From the NCBI GenBank assembly GCA_037074765.1, contig JBAMDO010000025.1, positions 124,001 to 188,000 on the forward strand: DNA of 64,000 nucleotides, given 5' to 3'. Below the pieces are notes generated by a model, which was not told the origin of the DNA, made no database searches, and worked only from the letters and a program-made list of their open reading frames with translations. The translations under genes and the position numbers were made by a program. This document shows positions 1-11,400 of this stretch, piece by piece (positions within the stretch are counted from its first letter, which is position 1; the number at the start of each line of letters is the position of its first letter). This DNA is from Mansonella perstans (taxonomy: Eukaryota > Nematoda > Chromadorea > Rhabditida > Onchocercidae).

Positions 1-40
1 GAGGGAGAGAGAGGGAGAGAGAGAGAGAGAAAGAAGTATG
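1..40. repeat. GA-rich simple repeat at the window edge
   Basis: The first 40 bases are an almost pure purine tract of gagagaga and gggagaga units. It is a low-complexity microsatellite cut by the window edge. No gene is visible around it. Confidence 0.9.
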
Positions 41-177
41 AATATGGTGATGAAAGAGGGACCACAAAGATATGATGGTAAATGATTGCAGCAAACAAAC
101 ACTGACTAATACTACTTAGAGTCTCTCTTATTGATACTGCAGCTGTGTATGTACCAAACATGTATTTCAATTCCAAT

Positions 178-201
178 AAAAAAAAAAAAAAAAAAAAAAA
201 A
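178..201. repeat. poly-A tract
   Basis: A run of more than 20 adenines in ordinary AT-rich DNA. Short lysine-rich open frames across it are artefacts of the run. It could be the tail of an old retroposed sequence, but no body is recognisable upstream. Confidence 0.85.
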
Positions 202-480
202 GAAACGCGAAAAGCAAAAATGCTCCATCCTACAACAAACAAACACAACCACTTCCACTCGCTTAAGAAAAAGATTTCATTCCATTCTGCGCTTAGATTC
301 TTACGCTATAAATCGGCCCCACATACTCTATATGTCCTTTTTGCTTATTTGCTTTCAGGCCTATGCATATATATATATAAACATTGGACATAGCCACATT
401 AACTAAGTTACTCTATTCTGGCCACCAAATTGAGCCATACACATATATTGGCTAGAAATTCTCACAAATCTCATGCACAC

Positions 481-533
481 TTATACACATACACACACAC
501 ACACACACACATACACATACATACATACACGCA

Positions 534-598
<65 letters not shown>

Positions 599-603
599 AC
601 ATA
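481..603. repeat. (CA)n microsatellite
   Basis: About 120 bases of CA dinucleotides with a few interspersed TA or CG units, read as TG on the other strand. The His/Thr-rich and Val/Cys-rich open frames across it follow from the repeat and are not genes. The following 25 bases continue with degenerate GT units. Confidence 0.95.
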
Positions 604-838
604 CAATGTTTGGCATATGTGTGTGTGTCAGCGAGAACGCGTGTGCGTTTGCGTGTGAGTACGTACAATTGGTGCAGCCAATTTATTGCTTGGTGAGATA
701 GGAATGAGCATTATTATTATTATCGGTGACGTACGTACTTTTACAACTGTTTTGAAGTAAGATTAATTAAAATGCAACATAATGCTAGCAAAATATTGCT
801 CATTTAATAACAATCAGAAACTGCGCTCTCTTGATACA

Positions 839-1075
839 CTTCCCGAGACTTATTACACCTTGATTCACTCTCAGAGACTTATTACCTTGATTCACTCTCA
901 GAGACTTATTACCTTGATTCACTCTCAGAGACTTATTACCTTGATTCACTCTCAGAGACTTATTACCTTGATTCACTCTCAGAGACTTATTACCTTGATT
1001 CACTCTCAGAGACTTATTACCTTGATTCACTCTCAGAGACTTATTACCTTGATTCACTCCCCGAGACTTATTCAT
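839..1075. repeat. 27-bp minisatellite, about 8 units
   Basis: From 860 to 1048 seven units of 27 bp follow each other with no visible differences. An eighth, diverged unit runs from 1049 to about 1075 and a partial unit sits at 839-857. The unit contains ttgattcactctcagagact. Because 27 is a multiple of three, both strands stay open: the plus strand repeats LIHSQRLIT and the minus strand NKSLRVNQG. The boundary units both carry cccgagac where internal units have tcagagac. I see no splice sites, start context or neighbouring coding sequence, so I treat it as non-coding satellite DNA. Confidence 0.93.
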
Positions 1076-1079
1076 GACA

Positions 1080-3400
1080 GAAATCATCTGTTATAAATGA
1101 GGAATTGAATGGAAATTGAAGGCATTGGCTCGATTAACGGCGCTGATACGAACTAAATGTGTTTCCCATCATTATCATAGTGTTATTTGCAGGAAAGCAG
1201 TAAGAAGTAACGTTGATGAGCATTTCGGAATCTTCCATTCACTCTTTTTATTTGCCCAACAGCTGATGCTTAAAATTTCATATCCTTGATAAGCATCAAA
1301 TTTTAGAAATATTCAGTAAATTTTAAATTTATGAGATTTGATCGAAGGAAGTCTCAATAAAGAAAGCTCTTTCAACAGTTGATACTTGTAATCTTTTTGG
1401 TTATTTTTAAATGTTTCGTTAGATGTTGTTTGAAACGAAGTAATGGCGTTTAATGTTTAAATTTAAGTGTTTAAGCAATATCAATGTTGCAGATATAAAA
1501 ATATTTAGTGATAAAAGAAAAAGCAAAAAACAATAAATATCACTATGATCGATCCATTTACTTGGCTAATCTAAACATTGTAATGGACCGAAATCTTCAC
1601 TAACCAATTCATGCTTACTGTTCTAAGTCTCATTTCCGTTTACAAAATGCCAAACTTACCACGGCACCAATATTTTCCTTTATTTATTACTTGCATTTTT
1701 TATTAGTAAGGGTATTTAATAGATAAATTTTGGAATTGACATAGATAATAAATGAGCATTTTGAATAATAGATAACCATTTATCGCTTATCCGCACTTTT
1801 TTAAAATTTCCATTGCAATGGAAACAATTAGTGTAGTTTTGTAGGGACTGTTGTAAACCTGCTGCATTTACAGTAATCCTTTGTCGCAAAAAGCAACTTC
1901 TATCAACTGTATTTTATAACAAAATGATGCTATCGTTAATTGAAAAAATTTTTGAGACATTATAACATCTTTCTTCTGAGCTTTCTTCGCTTCGAATGTA
2001 TGAACTTATTAATGTACTCTTTTTTTTTCTTTTTTTTTTTTTTTACCTCAGCTGATAATTTTTTTATACACAAAATTAAACGAACGTGGTTAATCAATAA
2101 ATTTATACAGAGAAAGTTTGCACCTGTCACCTAAATGATGATATAAAAAATGTGAAAACTTGAAGTACACTTGAATGTTTTTATTATTGTTAGGAGGTAT
2201 TAATGTTAGAGAACTTCTAATTCTTTCTAAATATCAAGAATTTATTTAGTTTTGATCGTGATATAATAATAAAATCAAATATACTTTTCCTGGCTTGCAG
2301 CTTAACACTTTTTTGTTTAAAATTTTCTTAAAAACCAATTACTGTTCATTATCTCAATGTGATCAAAGTAATCGGTAGCATATTTCTCTGTGCTTCCTTA
2401 ACAAAGCAAGATAAGTATGAGTGACACAAATCTAAGTCAAAAATTAAGGCTCGTTGAGGACATTGTTAGATGGGAACACTTTGTCGTGATAGAGTTACAA
2501 ATATTGTCATGTTTCGCCACTGTATGATTGGTTTAAATATAATTGTGTTACAATGAGAAAAACAAATCAGGTAATAATCAAAGTTCAAACATTTGGTCAA
2601 AAAATAGAAAAACAGGCACAGTCGAGAAAGACAGTCGAACTTGCAGAATTCTTATTTGAAAACCACATGAGTATATTTATTGCAGAAATAGTCCATTCAT
2701 ATAATAACCCCAATATATCATGTTGAACGTTGCATATATTACTGAAAATTGCATTAAATCACATAAAAAATCATTAAATGGTTTTCTATTGTGTTACAAT
2801 ATTTTTAGGATTAAATAGAAATTTGGAAATTCATGAAATATATATTTATTTAATGCAAGGACTGGACTAACTACTGTAACATGGATTATCTCATATACAT
2901 AACTCATGTGAGGAGCAAACTCCATTTAGAAGCGAGAATGAGAAAGTTTCTCATTATAGTCCATTTCTATAACTTCTAAATTTTTGATAAAAAATCTGAT
3001 TGTAGCAAGTTTTGCTGAAACTAATTAAGAAAGCCCAAACAGAATGATTACAAGATTACCACACATAATTTTAAACATAATCGACTAACGAGGGAAACTC
3101 GTCCTTGAATATAAGTCTAGTTTTTCACTATCCAAAATGGATGATTTTCGCCGAAAAAAAGTGGTCTAAAAAACATTCATTAGAAAGTTAGTGATTTAAA
3201 GCTTTTTAAACGTTATTTCTAAAGAAAACCATTAATAAACGTATACTTAATTCGAAATAATATTATTAAAAAGCATGATACATTTCCACAAGCTTCAGTC
3301 AATATTCATCTAGGAATCCTAAGCCACAAACAGCCTGATCATTGGATGGATGTCAGCAGTACAATGTCCGTTTGTCCATTTACTACTGACATCACTAAGG
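1080..3400. other. AT-rich non-coding stretch
   Basis: About 2.3 kb with frequent stops in all frames, poly-T near 2020-2044 and no recognisable protein or RNA gene. It lies downstream of the minus-strand channel gene and could hold its missing last exon, but I searched the minus strand for a fourth membrane span and saw none. Confidence 0.5.
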
Positions 3401-6400
3401 ATCTCAGGATCCCTACCATTGCCAAAATGGAAAATGTATTGCTCCGGATTTTGCTAATATAAAAAACAAGAAAATAACTTCTTTCTGTTTATGATCCGGT
3501 TTGATATCTGTTCGACCTTCATGCCGATTCATAAAACCAACCATTGCAAGCTCAATCAATGATGCAAATATGAAAGTCATCCCACTGCAAATACAGTTCT
3601 TATTCCTTTTCTCAAAATAAATACTTATTTTTCATAAAAAAAAAAGTAGAAAAAATTGACGGAAATTGGAGAACTCGGAGAACCAGATAGAAACATGCTA
3701 AGCTTATATGCAATTCACTGCAAATACCTGTCATACTTTGTAAAACAGTTTCGGCATTGTAATTTGTTTTAGATTATTCGTCAATTTGTGCTTTCGAAAA
3801 TCTTTATGAATGATATGTTATTTTAGATAATGCTTTTCCTTTTGTTATCGATATCATATTCATATCTTAAATGAGTACGATATGTATTCCTTAAAATTCA
3901 TGCGAATTTTTGAGATAGAATATCAAAAAAACTTCGTTGCATATTTTCTCACCTTACGCAAAGAAAATGTAAATGGTATTTGAAGTTTCGGTGCTAATGA
4001 AATGAAAGAAAGACTGCGATTTTTAATAGTTTGACTGACAAATATAATACAGCATATATTGACGAAGCTCTTATGAAGTTGCTATTTCTTTATCTCGCTA
4101 AAAGTTGTTAGGAATGAAATGACCAAAAGAGGAATGTGTTTACTTGATCAGTGTTACCCACTATTCTTATACCAACCGGTTCGCATCACGTGTTTATGTG
4201 GGAAGTGCTTGCCTCGGTAAATACTGGATAAATGGAACGATTCGTTTAAATTTAGTTAAATCATGAAAAAATTTTCAAAAATACATTGTTTTTTTAGTGT
4301 TTTTAGAAAGGCAGGATGATGCTTTGCGGAAAACTACGATCATTTTTCTTGATGAGACGATGACAACATTTTTGAAAAATGATAAATGCAATAATTTATT
4401 ATGAATTCAAAAATAAGGTCGATAGAAATTCATGTTGATGCATAAATTTCAAATAATCGAAGCAAAACGCAAAAATACGACTATTTCGTCTTGTTTACTG
4501 ATTATAAAAGAGGGTGGCAACTTCCTGAGAGCTAAATTTTCAAAAATGTTTTACTGCAATCAACAAATATATTTATATATGTGTAAATAACTAAAAGACT
4601 TACCTCAGAACCCATATATCAATTGCCTGTAATAAAAAATATTATCCAGTGACATGTGTTAGCAAACGTGCTTGAAGGAATTTCAAAAAATTTCCAGCTT
4701 AAAGTTGGAAATTTTCAAAAGAAGAACCAATGCTCGGTGCTATTTTTGGAAATTCTAGTTATATTAATAAACATAAAGTCTAAACACAGAATGTAATGCA
4801 CCTTAATGTAAGATACTCGTGGCAAATTACGTATAATGTTTCCAAATTGGAACGTCATTGCTAGAAGAGAATTGACACCAATCATAGTTCGAGCTGGCAT
4901 TGCTCGGGGACTCATATAAAAAGGTATCCATGAGATAAATATTGTTAAATACGTTGGTATGTATCCTGAAACGATACGAATATTGCATCTTTCTGCGTAA
5001 CAGATCTTTTGCAAGAAACCCAACATAGCAAATCAAACTTACCTTGCAAAATGTACCATCCGTACCTCCTTTTGAATGTAAATGAAACAGTAAGTTCGTC
5101 CCATAAGCCCGCTGCATACTCCTACAAATAATAATTTACTCTGTCAGTTAACGATCAATTTAAAATTAAAATTGATATAAAATATTCTGAATTTCAAAAA
5201 TCAAAAACCGCTCATATAAGAAAAATTACAGCTTCGATAACAGAGGTTGTGAGGTTGACCAAAGTGAAATCTGGTAATTCGATATTCTTAAACATTAATA
5301 CAGCATGAGGTTCGTTCCATTTCATTCGCACTTCCTGAATGTTGTAATTATAGGATTCAAATGTTAGCATACACGATACAGAATCCATTGGAAAGCTACG
5401 CAGATCCATAAGACATGGACCTGTGCTTTTAATACGCCAACATGACCATATTGAGCCTGTAATGCTAAATTTTAGAAGAAGAAAACCAATTACAAGATTT
5501 AGGTTGAATAACTGATATGATCATTTTATCATTGAAAACTTTGAATCTAGAAATCCCTCTCCTTGCTAAAAAAAATGAAATGAATTCTTTCCTTCACTTT
5601 TACCATAGTTTTTTTTTTTGTTTCTTTAAAGCAGAAGACTAAAAACTTTACACACCATTTGGAAAGACCATAAGAAAAACATTCCGAAATGGCGAGCTAT
5701 GAATAAGTGCCTTTTTCGAATTGATAAAACAAGTGTTTGGAATCCATATACTTTCATGGATGCTGTGATCAAAGCTTAAATTAGCGTTACATGGTAGAAG
5801 CACTTCGTAGTTAAGTGCTGGATCCTCCCAAAATTCATTCACATACAAATCTGCAAAGTTGAAATTAAGATTTTATTGCAACATTTAAATTCAATTCAAT
5901 AAATTTGAAACAGAATATTAATGAATTTCAGAAAATATCATCAAGCAGTTAGAATTTTATCTCCTCGCGATTCTATCTGCTGGAAAAAAGAATAGAAATG
6001 AAATTAAAAACAATTTATTAGAAAAGGAACTAAAAAATTTTCAAAGTCAAGTTGAAACTGTATTTTAAAAAAATTTAATTTGGCTGTTGCGTGCCCACTG
6101 CTTTCTACTTTATTTCAATTTTCTTCCACTCTTTCGAAATTTCTACTATGTCGACTTTGGTGCAGACTTAGATCGTATCAAATGTTTAATAACTTTTAAT
6201 CACGACTGGATAAGCAATGTCAAATGCAGCATAATTTTAGTTTTTGGAATTTAAAGATTTCAATCTAAACGAACCAATTTCAAAATCCTGAGTTAGTTCA
6301 GAAACATAAGTTACTTCTTGAATCCACATCTCGATGCGTACCATAACTGGTCTAGACGGTAATTTATGGCGATTATGGCGGACTGCGGCTTCAGTTAAAA

Positions 6401-6539
6401 GATGGTCCATGACATCGGTATCATTAGAGCAATGTTCTGAACAAAAGGTTACTACCGCAGTTGCACATAACTGCAGGATTAGTACGTTTTGTAAGCAGCA
6501 GGCCTGAGTAGACCACCCTAAAATCGTTCTTTGGAACAT
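3400..6539 (-). CDS. cys-loop ligand-gated anion channel subunit (ACC/LGC type), 3' end unresolved
   Basis: A subunit of a pentameric neurotransmitter-gated channel in the plasma membrane. Exons on the minus strand: 6539-6275, 5850-5656, 5456-5230, 5121-5043, 4965-4802, 4626-4604 and 3584 to about 3400; the first six junctions keep phase. The start at 6539 gives a hydrophobic leader. The ligand-binding domain has [14 protein letters not shown], then a cys-loop [17 protein letters not shown] with 13 residues between its cysteines, then [18 protein letters not shown] leading into M1. M2 carries [23 protein letters not shown] before M2 is typical of anion-selective members. M3 is [16 protein letters not shown]. 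The wording resembles nematode acetylcholine-gated chloride channels, but the ligand cannot be assigned from sequence. M4 was not found: the last exon runs into a stop about 40 codons after M3, so there is a further unlocated exon, a window-edge cut or a truncation. Confidence 0.85.
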
Positions 6540-8483
6540 GGCTATCCAAATGAGGACAACCTTGTTTGTTCGAATTGTTATTGTCGCTGACTACTCCAAA
6601 TGCCGATGTAATCCTGCTTCATTTCGTCTTCCATTACTTCCTGCTTAACTCTTTTTCTATCTTTTTAAGGCGTCAAAGCAGAAAGCCAAGAAAAGAGAAG
6701 CCATAATCTATCGCTTACAATCAATAATTTACAGAGCTAAAATCTTCAACTTCTCCAAAATAAACTTTATAAAAGGCGACATACTCATTTTTTGCTGCAG
6801 TTATCACTTAACCATACTTAATGCCTAAAAAATGGATAGTACAAATTTCGTTCTAAGCAAGCTTTCAAAAGAACGCAAGTAGTTCTTCCAGTTAAAAATC
6901 TACAATGTAATAATTCCGAGCACAAAAAAAAAAACTATACAGAAGTGTATGGAATTGAGCATACCTTGTTTCAAATATGGCAGTGGCTATTGCAACGGAT
7001 TTTCACAATATGCCTTTCAAAATTATGCATTTTTATTTTCAAAAACTTTTTCACATTTGACAAAAACTGCACATTTTAAAATAAGTCCAATTCATGGATT
7101 CAGGACCAGTTACCAATCCCAGTATGATGATCAGTAATATGTTTATCGTGAAATTACAAATATTTTATTTTTTACGAATTTTCTACATTTCTCTAGTACT
7201 CATTATTTTTACGTGTCTCAAAATTACTTGTTTTTGTAAATTATTAGTTTGTTTTTAATTGCTCTTTAATATGGACGGATAATCTTTGAACTTAGGCATT
7301 TAATTCATTATGTACACATTTTTTATTGATTGATTTTGTTTATCCATCTATCACTAATTTATTTGTCTATTTATTATTTTTATTTGAATGTAATTGGTCA
7401 TAAATCATCATGTTATATGTGATATACGGTACACCATGGGATGTGGTAATTAAGTGAACTGTTGCAAAGAGATGACTAGTAATTGCTGCTGCCAATATTC
7501 AAAAGTTCATCAACCTCATTACCTCCTGAATTTTGGATTATAATGTTTGTTCCGAAATTCTGTTTCCTAGTAAATTCTCGAGCAATAAATGCACTCGGCG
7601 AAATTGTTCAAGATCGGAACGGTCAGGCACTTTTGCAATGAATGTATCATATTGCAAATTTCCAGATTCCGACTTTCAATATTTCAATAATCTATCCGTA
7701 AAACTATGCGAAGCAATGTTTAGAAATCCTAAGAAAGATATGCTTAAAGGTCTTCAACATGTTACAATGAAGTAAAACACCCAAGATTTAAACTATTGCG
7801 CATGAAATTTTGTAAAAGATTTGTGGGAACAATCTGAATTACAGTATACTCACAGATCTACTGCTTACATCCATCAATGGTCAACATTCTTGATATGAAC
7901 AATGATCCATTATTTTGACATATGTATGAAATTTTGCAATAATTCAGTGGGTTTCAAACAGTTTAGTGGCATAATTCAAGTTCTTCTCAAAACACTTGTT
8001 TATTTTTCTAAGTAAATTTTTATCATGTCCCATTAGACTTTTTCTGGGAAAACTCAGTTTGCGCGAATCCGAAGTGAACACAGTACAGCGTAAATGATAA
8101 GACACAGAAAACATTGCACTATTTCTATTTCCTTATGTTTCACTTATTGAATTGAATAAATAGGGATCGAAATTCCGATATTACCACCAAAATGTTTGCT
8201 TACAGCTATATTTGTCAACATAAATAAGAGATGGATTAAATCTGCATATTACTTCATATATAGCACTTATAGATCATTGAAAACAAATGTATGGTTAATG
8301 GGAATAAGTGCTATCCCGAAAATCCTGGAAAATTTTGATGCCGATAGTAGCTTAATGGGTGAGTGGGTGGGTAGATGATCATTGTTGAAAAGGTCGAGGC
8401 GAAGGAACGTGGTAGAGGCGGGGCGCTCAGTTGGCTGTTGCAGAAACTGGGATGACGGGTTGCGTCGATTGAGCAACCCGAAT
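6540..8483. other. divergent intergenic region between the channel gene and slt-1
   Basis: The channel gene starts leftward and slt-1 rightward from this 1.9 kb, so it should hold both promoters. A GC-richer patch at about 8380-8480 precedes the slt-1 start and includes an acceptor-like ttgcag at about 8437-8442, which might mark a 5' UTR exon or a trans-splice site. An 80-codon orphan frame occurs at 7533-7775 (reported separately). I recognise no other gene. Confidence 0.5.
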
Positions 8484-11400
8484 ATGCTGCTGTTTCGTGG
8501 TGTAGCAATCTTGCACCTGACTCTTACAATAAAGACTGTCTGCAGTTCATGTCCACATCAATGCTCATGTTCTCGAGACACAGTCATTTGTACCGGACAA
8601 GGTCTCCTGAGGATACCATCCAGGATACCATCCGACACTGTACGACTGTATGTTTCTTCTTGTTCATTTTCTGTGTACAACTTCAATTTGTCCTATAAAT
8701 ATAACAGATCATCTTGATTTATAATTAGAAGTATATTTAAAAAAGAGTTGCAGAGATCTCCAAGAGAACAAAATATCAGAAATACGAAAGAATGACCTTA
8801 AAAATCTACGTCATCTCAAAATCTTGTTGGTTGCATTTATATCTTCCAATCATCTGTATGATAAGTGTATTCTATTTCCTTAATTCTTTGTTTTGTTTTT
8901 TCATTGAGTCCGAGTTTTAATGTATCTAATTTCATACAATCAGATTTTATGGTTTTTAATTATTGGTCTCGAACTTTACAACAAAAGAAGCATTTTTTCC
9001 CGGTGAATGTTAAGACATTGTAGTGTAAATTAGCACTACTCTATTTAGCCGAATTGCTAATAAATTTACATATTTGGTAAGCATTAGGTTTACAGGCAGT
9101 TGATGGATAATCAGATCCAAATGGTAGAAAGTAATGCCTTCGATAATTTGATAGCACTGGAGAGACTGTGAGTTTTTGTTAATTTAACTCATTTATTCAA
9201 TGATCAGTTATGAAAGATATAAAAATTAATCAATGCTGATGTTTGCAAATTCATTGCTATGACAATAATTAATCAGAATAACTGGTACCACTCAGAACTC
9301 AGTAGTTAAGTCGTGAAATTATTATATATTTGTTTCGAAGCCAGTTTCGAATCTTATGGTCGGCAATTTTACAGGCGATTGAACAGAAATCGTTTACGGA
9401 CATTACCAGATGAAGTCTTTATCAACAATATCAATTTACGCCGTCTGTTAGTCTTCTTAAAGTTATAAAACTTTTTTATGTTGTCGTAGAATGGTTGGAA
9501 ATTTTTTCGAACTACTTTTTTCGATCAATTTTCTTAAACATCTGTTATCAACTTATTTTATCGTTAAAAGAAACCAGAGATTTGGAACGCAAAGCTAGTT
9601 TTTTTTTTTAATTTCGGGATGTTCCAGCGTTGCTTGTTTGCCAGTCCCATAATTATTAACAGTACATAGGAATCCAGCAGTGGAACTGTTGAAATTTCAT
9701 CTATCAAAAACTTGCAGTTGTAATTATTCGTTGGTCATCAAATTCTTCACTGAGTTTGTTAAGTAATTATTTTTTTACGAAGTCCTTCATTTAATTCTCA
9801 TGAATGTTTTAATAGCCAGCTCTCCTAATCTTTTATTATTTATCCAGTCAGACAAAGTTGAAGAAGGATATTGTGATTGAGATGAGCAATGAGCAATCGA
9901 CACATTTTCGGGATCAGATGCTCTTTTTTAATGATTGACGTTCTTCCCTGTTTTTCTCTTTGCTGTAAATATTGTCACGTTTATTTGCATTAATCCCAAC
10001 ATGATCAGCTGAGTGATATTTTCAAATTAGCTCTTATATTAAGTGAAATAAGTTTTTCACAAAAGCAGTAAGCTTAAGTTGTAACTCCAAAAATATTCTA
10101 TTGAGTATGCTCTAATATTTTAATGTTCGGAAATTTAACTTTTTTAAACATAATTTGAAGAACTTCATTTTCCCTAAATTTTTGTCCACTTTTTTGCTAA
10201 ATTTTTGGTTAGATACAAAATCACTCAACAGTGTTTATCTATCTTCACTGGTACTCTAGAGCAGTGTTGTCGTAGTCTTCATTAATTTGGACTCTGCCAG
10301 CTTCATTCATTAATCAGTAATCTGATGTAGTAGCCATATCAGTTAGATAACAATAATCAAATAATCAAAACATAAACGATGAAAAGTGAATAAAAAGAAT
10401 ATTACGATTTAGCTTAAGCCAACACCTTCATTTCAGTAGTTTTAGTTGGCAAGATTTTGTTTACTTTTTCAATTGAAGGAATAGTGATGAACTTGCAGCT
10501 CAAATTACATGTTACTTCTACACTCGTCAACATTCTTTTACTAGAGAAAGTGTCTCTGATCTCTTCATTGTCCTTAAACTCCTTCAACTGCAATGTCACC
10601 TATTTGACGCCATTGTTAATTGACAGCAAACATTGAGATAAACGGCTGCATAAATTTGCGGAGTCCGCTCTCAATACCACTTAACTAATGTAGTGGAAAT
10701 TTGCCGAAAATCTTTTTCTGCTCTTTTCCATCTTCATGTTGGAGGAAATCCCTGGTCTTAAAATTTAATTCAGAAAAATGAGATTGATTTTTACAAGTTA
10801 ATGCAATAAATGTAAATATTTTATACATAAAGTGAATTTAGAAAATTTAAAGCCAGTGCAATCATATTTTTGGTTACACTCGGGTATCTGGGATTTATCC
10901 TAAGCTTGCCCAAATTATAAGTATAAATAAGGTTGAATTTGTTGCAAATTGGGTTTAGAAAATATGATTAAGATTTGAAGAGCTAAATAAAAAAAATAGT
11001 CGAAAAGGAATAATTGTGTATGAGACACTGCTTTGATTAAACTGATAAATGCGCTAAAATAGAAAACTAAAAAATGGTTTTTCGCCAGGTCAGTAAAAAG
11101 GTTGTACTTTATCCAAAAACATTTACGACGGATACTTTGATACTCGTATTCAGCATAAGATTTTTACACATTCAACTTCAACTTTATTTTGCTGATGGCT
11201 TCGCTGCGAAGTGTTCTGTCCGTCTCTTTGGACAATAAAGTAATCAGGCATTCCCGTTTCTATGAGATTGTTGACAGCATCAGTTTTATTGCTAATTTCA
11301 TTTTAAATTCTAAGTGAAGCAATTCCTTTCAGTTTTCGTGTAAATTGTTGAGATTTTAAGAGTCATATTGCTTGCCGAAAGGATATATCGCTGACGCCAG

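Noticed and set aside
430..696. Open frames of His/Thr or Val/Cys repeats on both strands
   Set aside because: They are translations of the CA microsatellite and have no start context, splice partners or domain.
782..1096. Overlapping open frames on both strands encoding 9-residue repeats, also CRISPR-like at first sight
   Set aside because: A minisatellite whose period is divisible by three keeps all frames open. There are no spacers between units, so it is not a CRISPR array, and this is a eukaryotic region.
8382..8483. An upstream in-frame Met for slt-1 at 8382
   Set aside because: It would place a basic, non-hydrophobic stretch before the signal peptide. The Met at 8484 gives a normal secretory leader.
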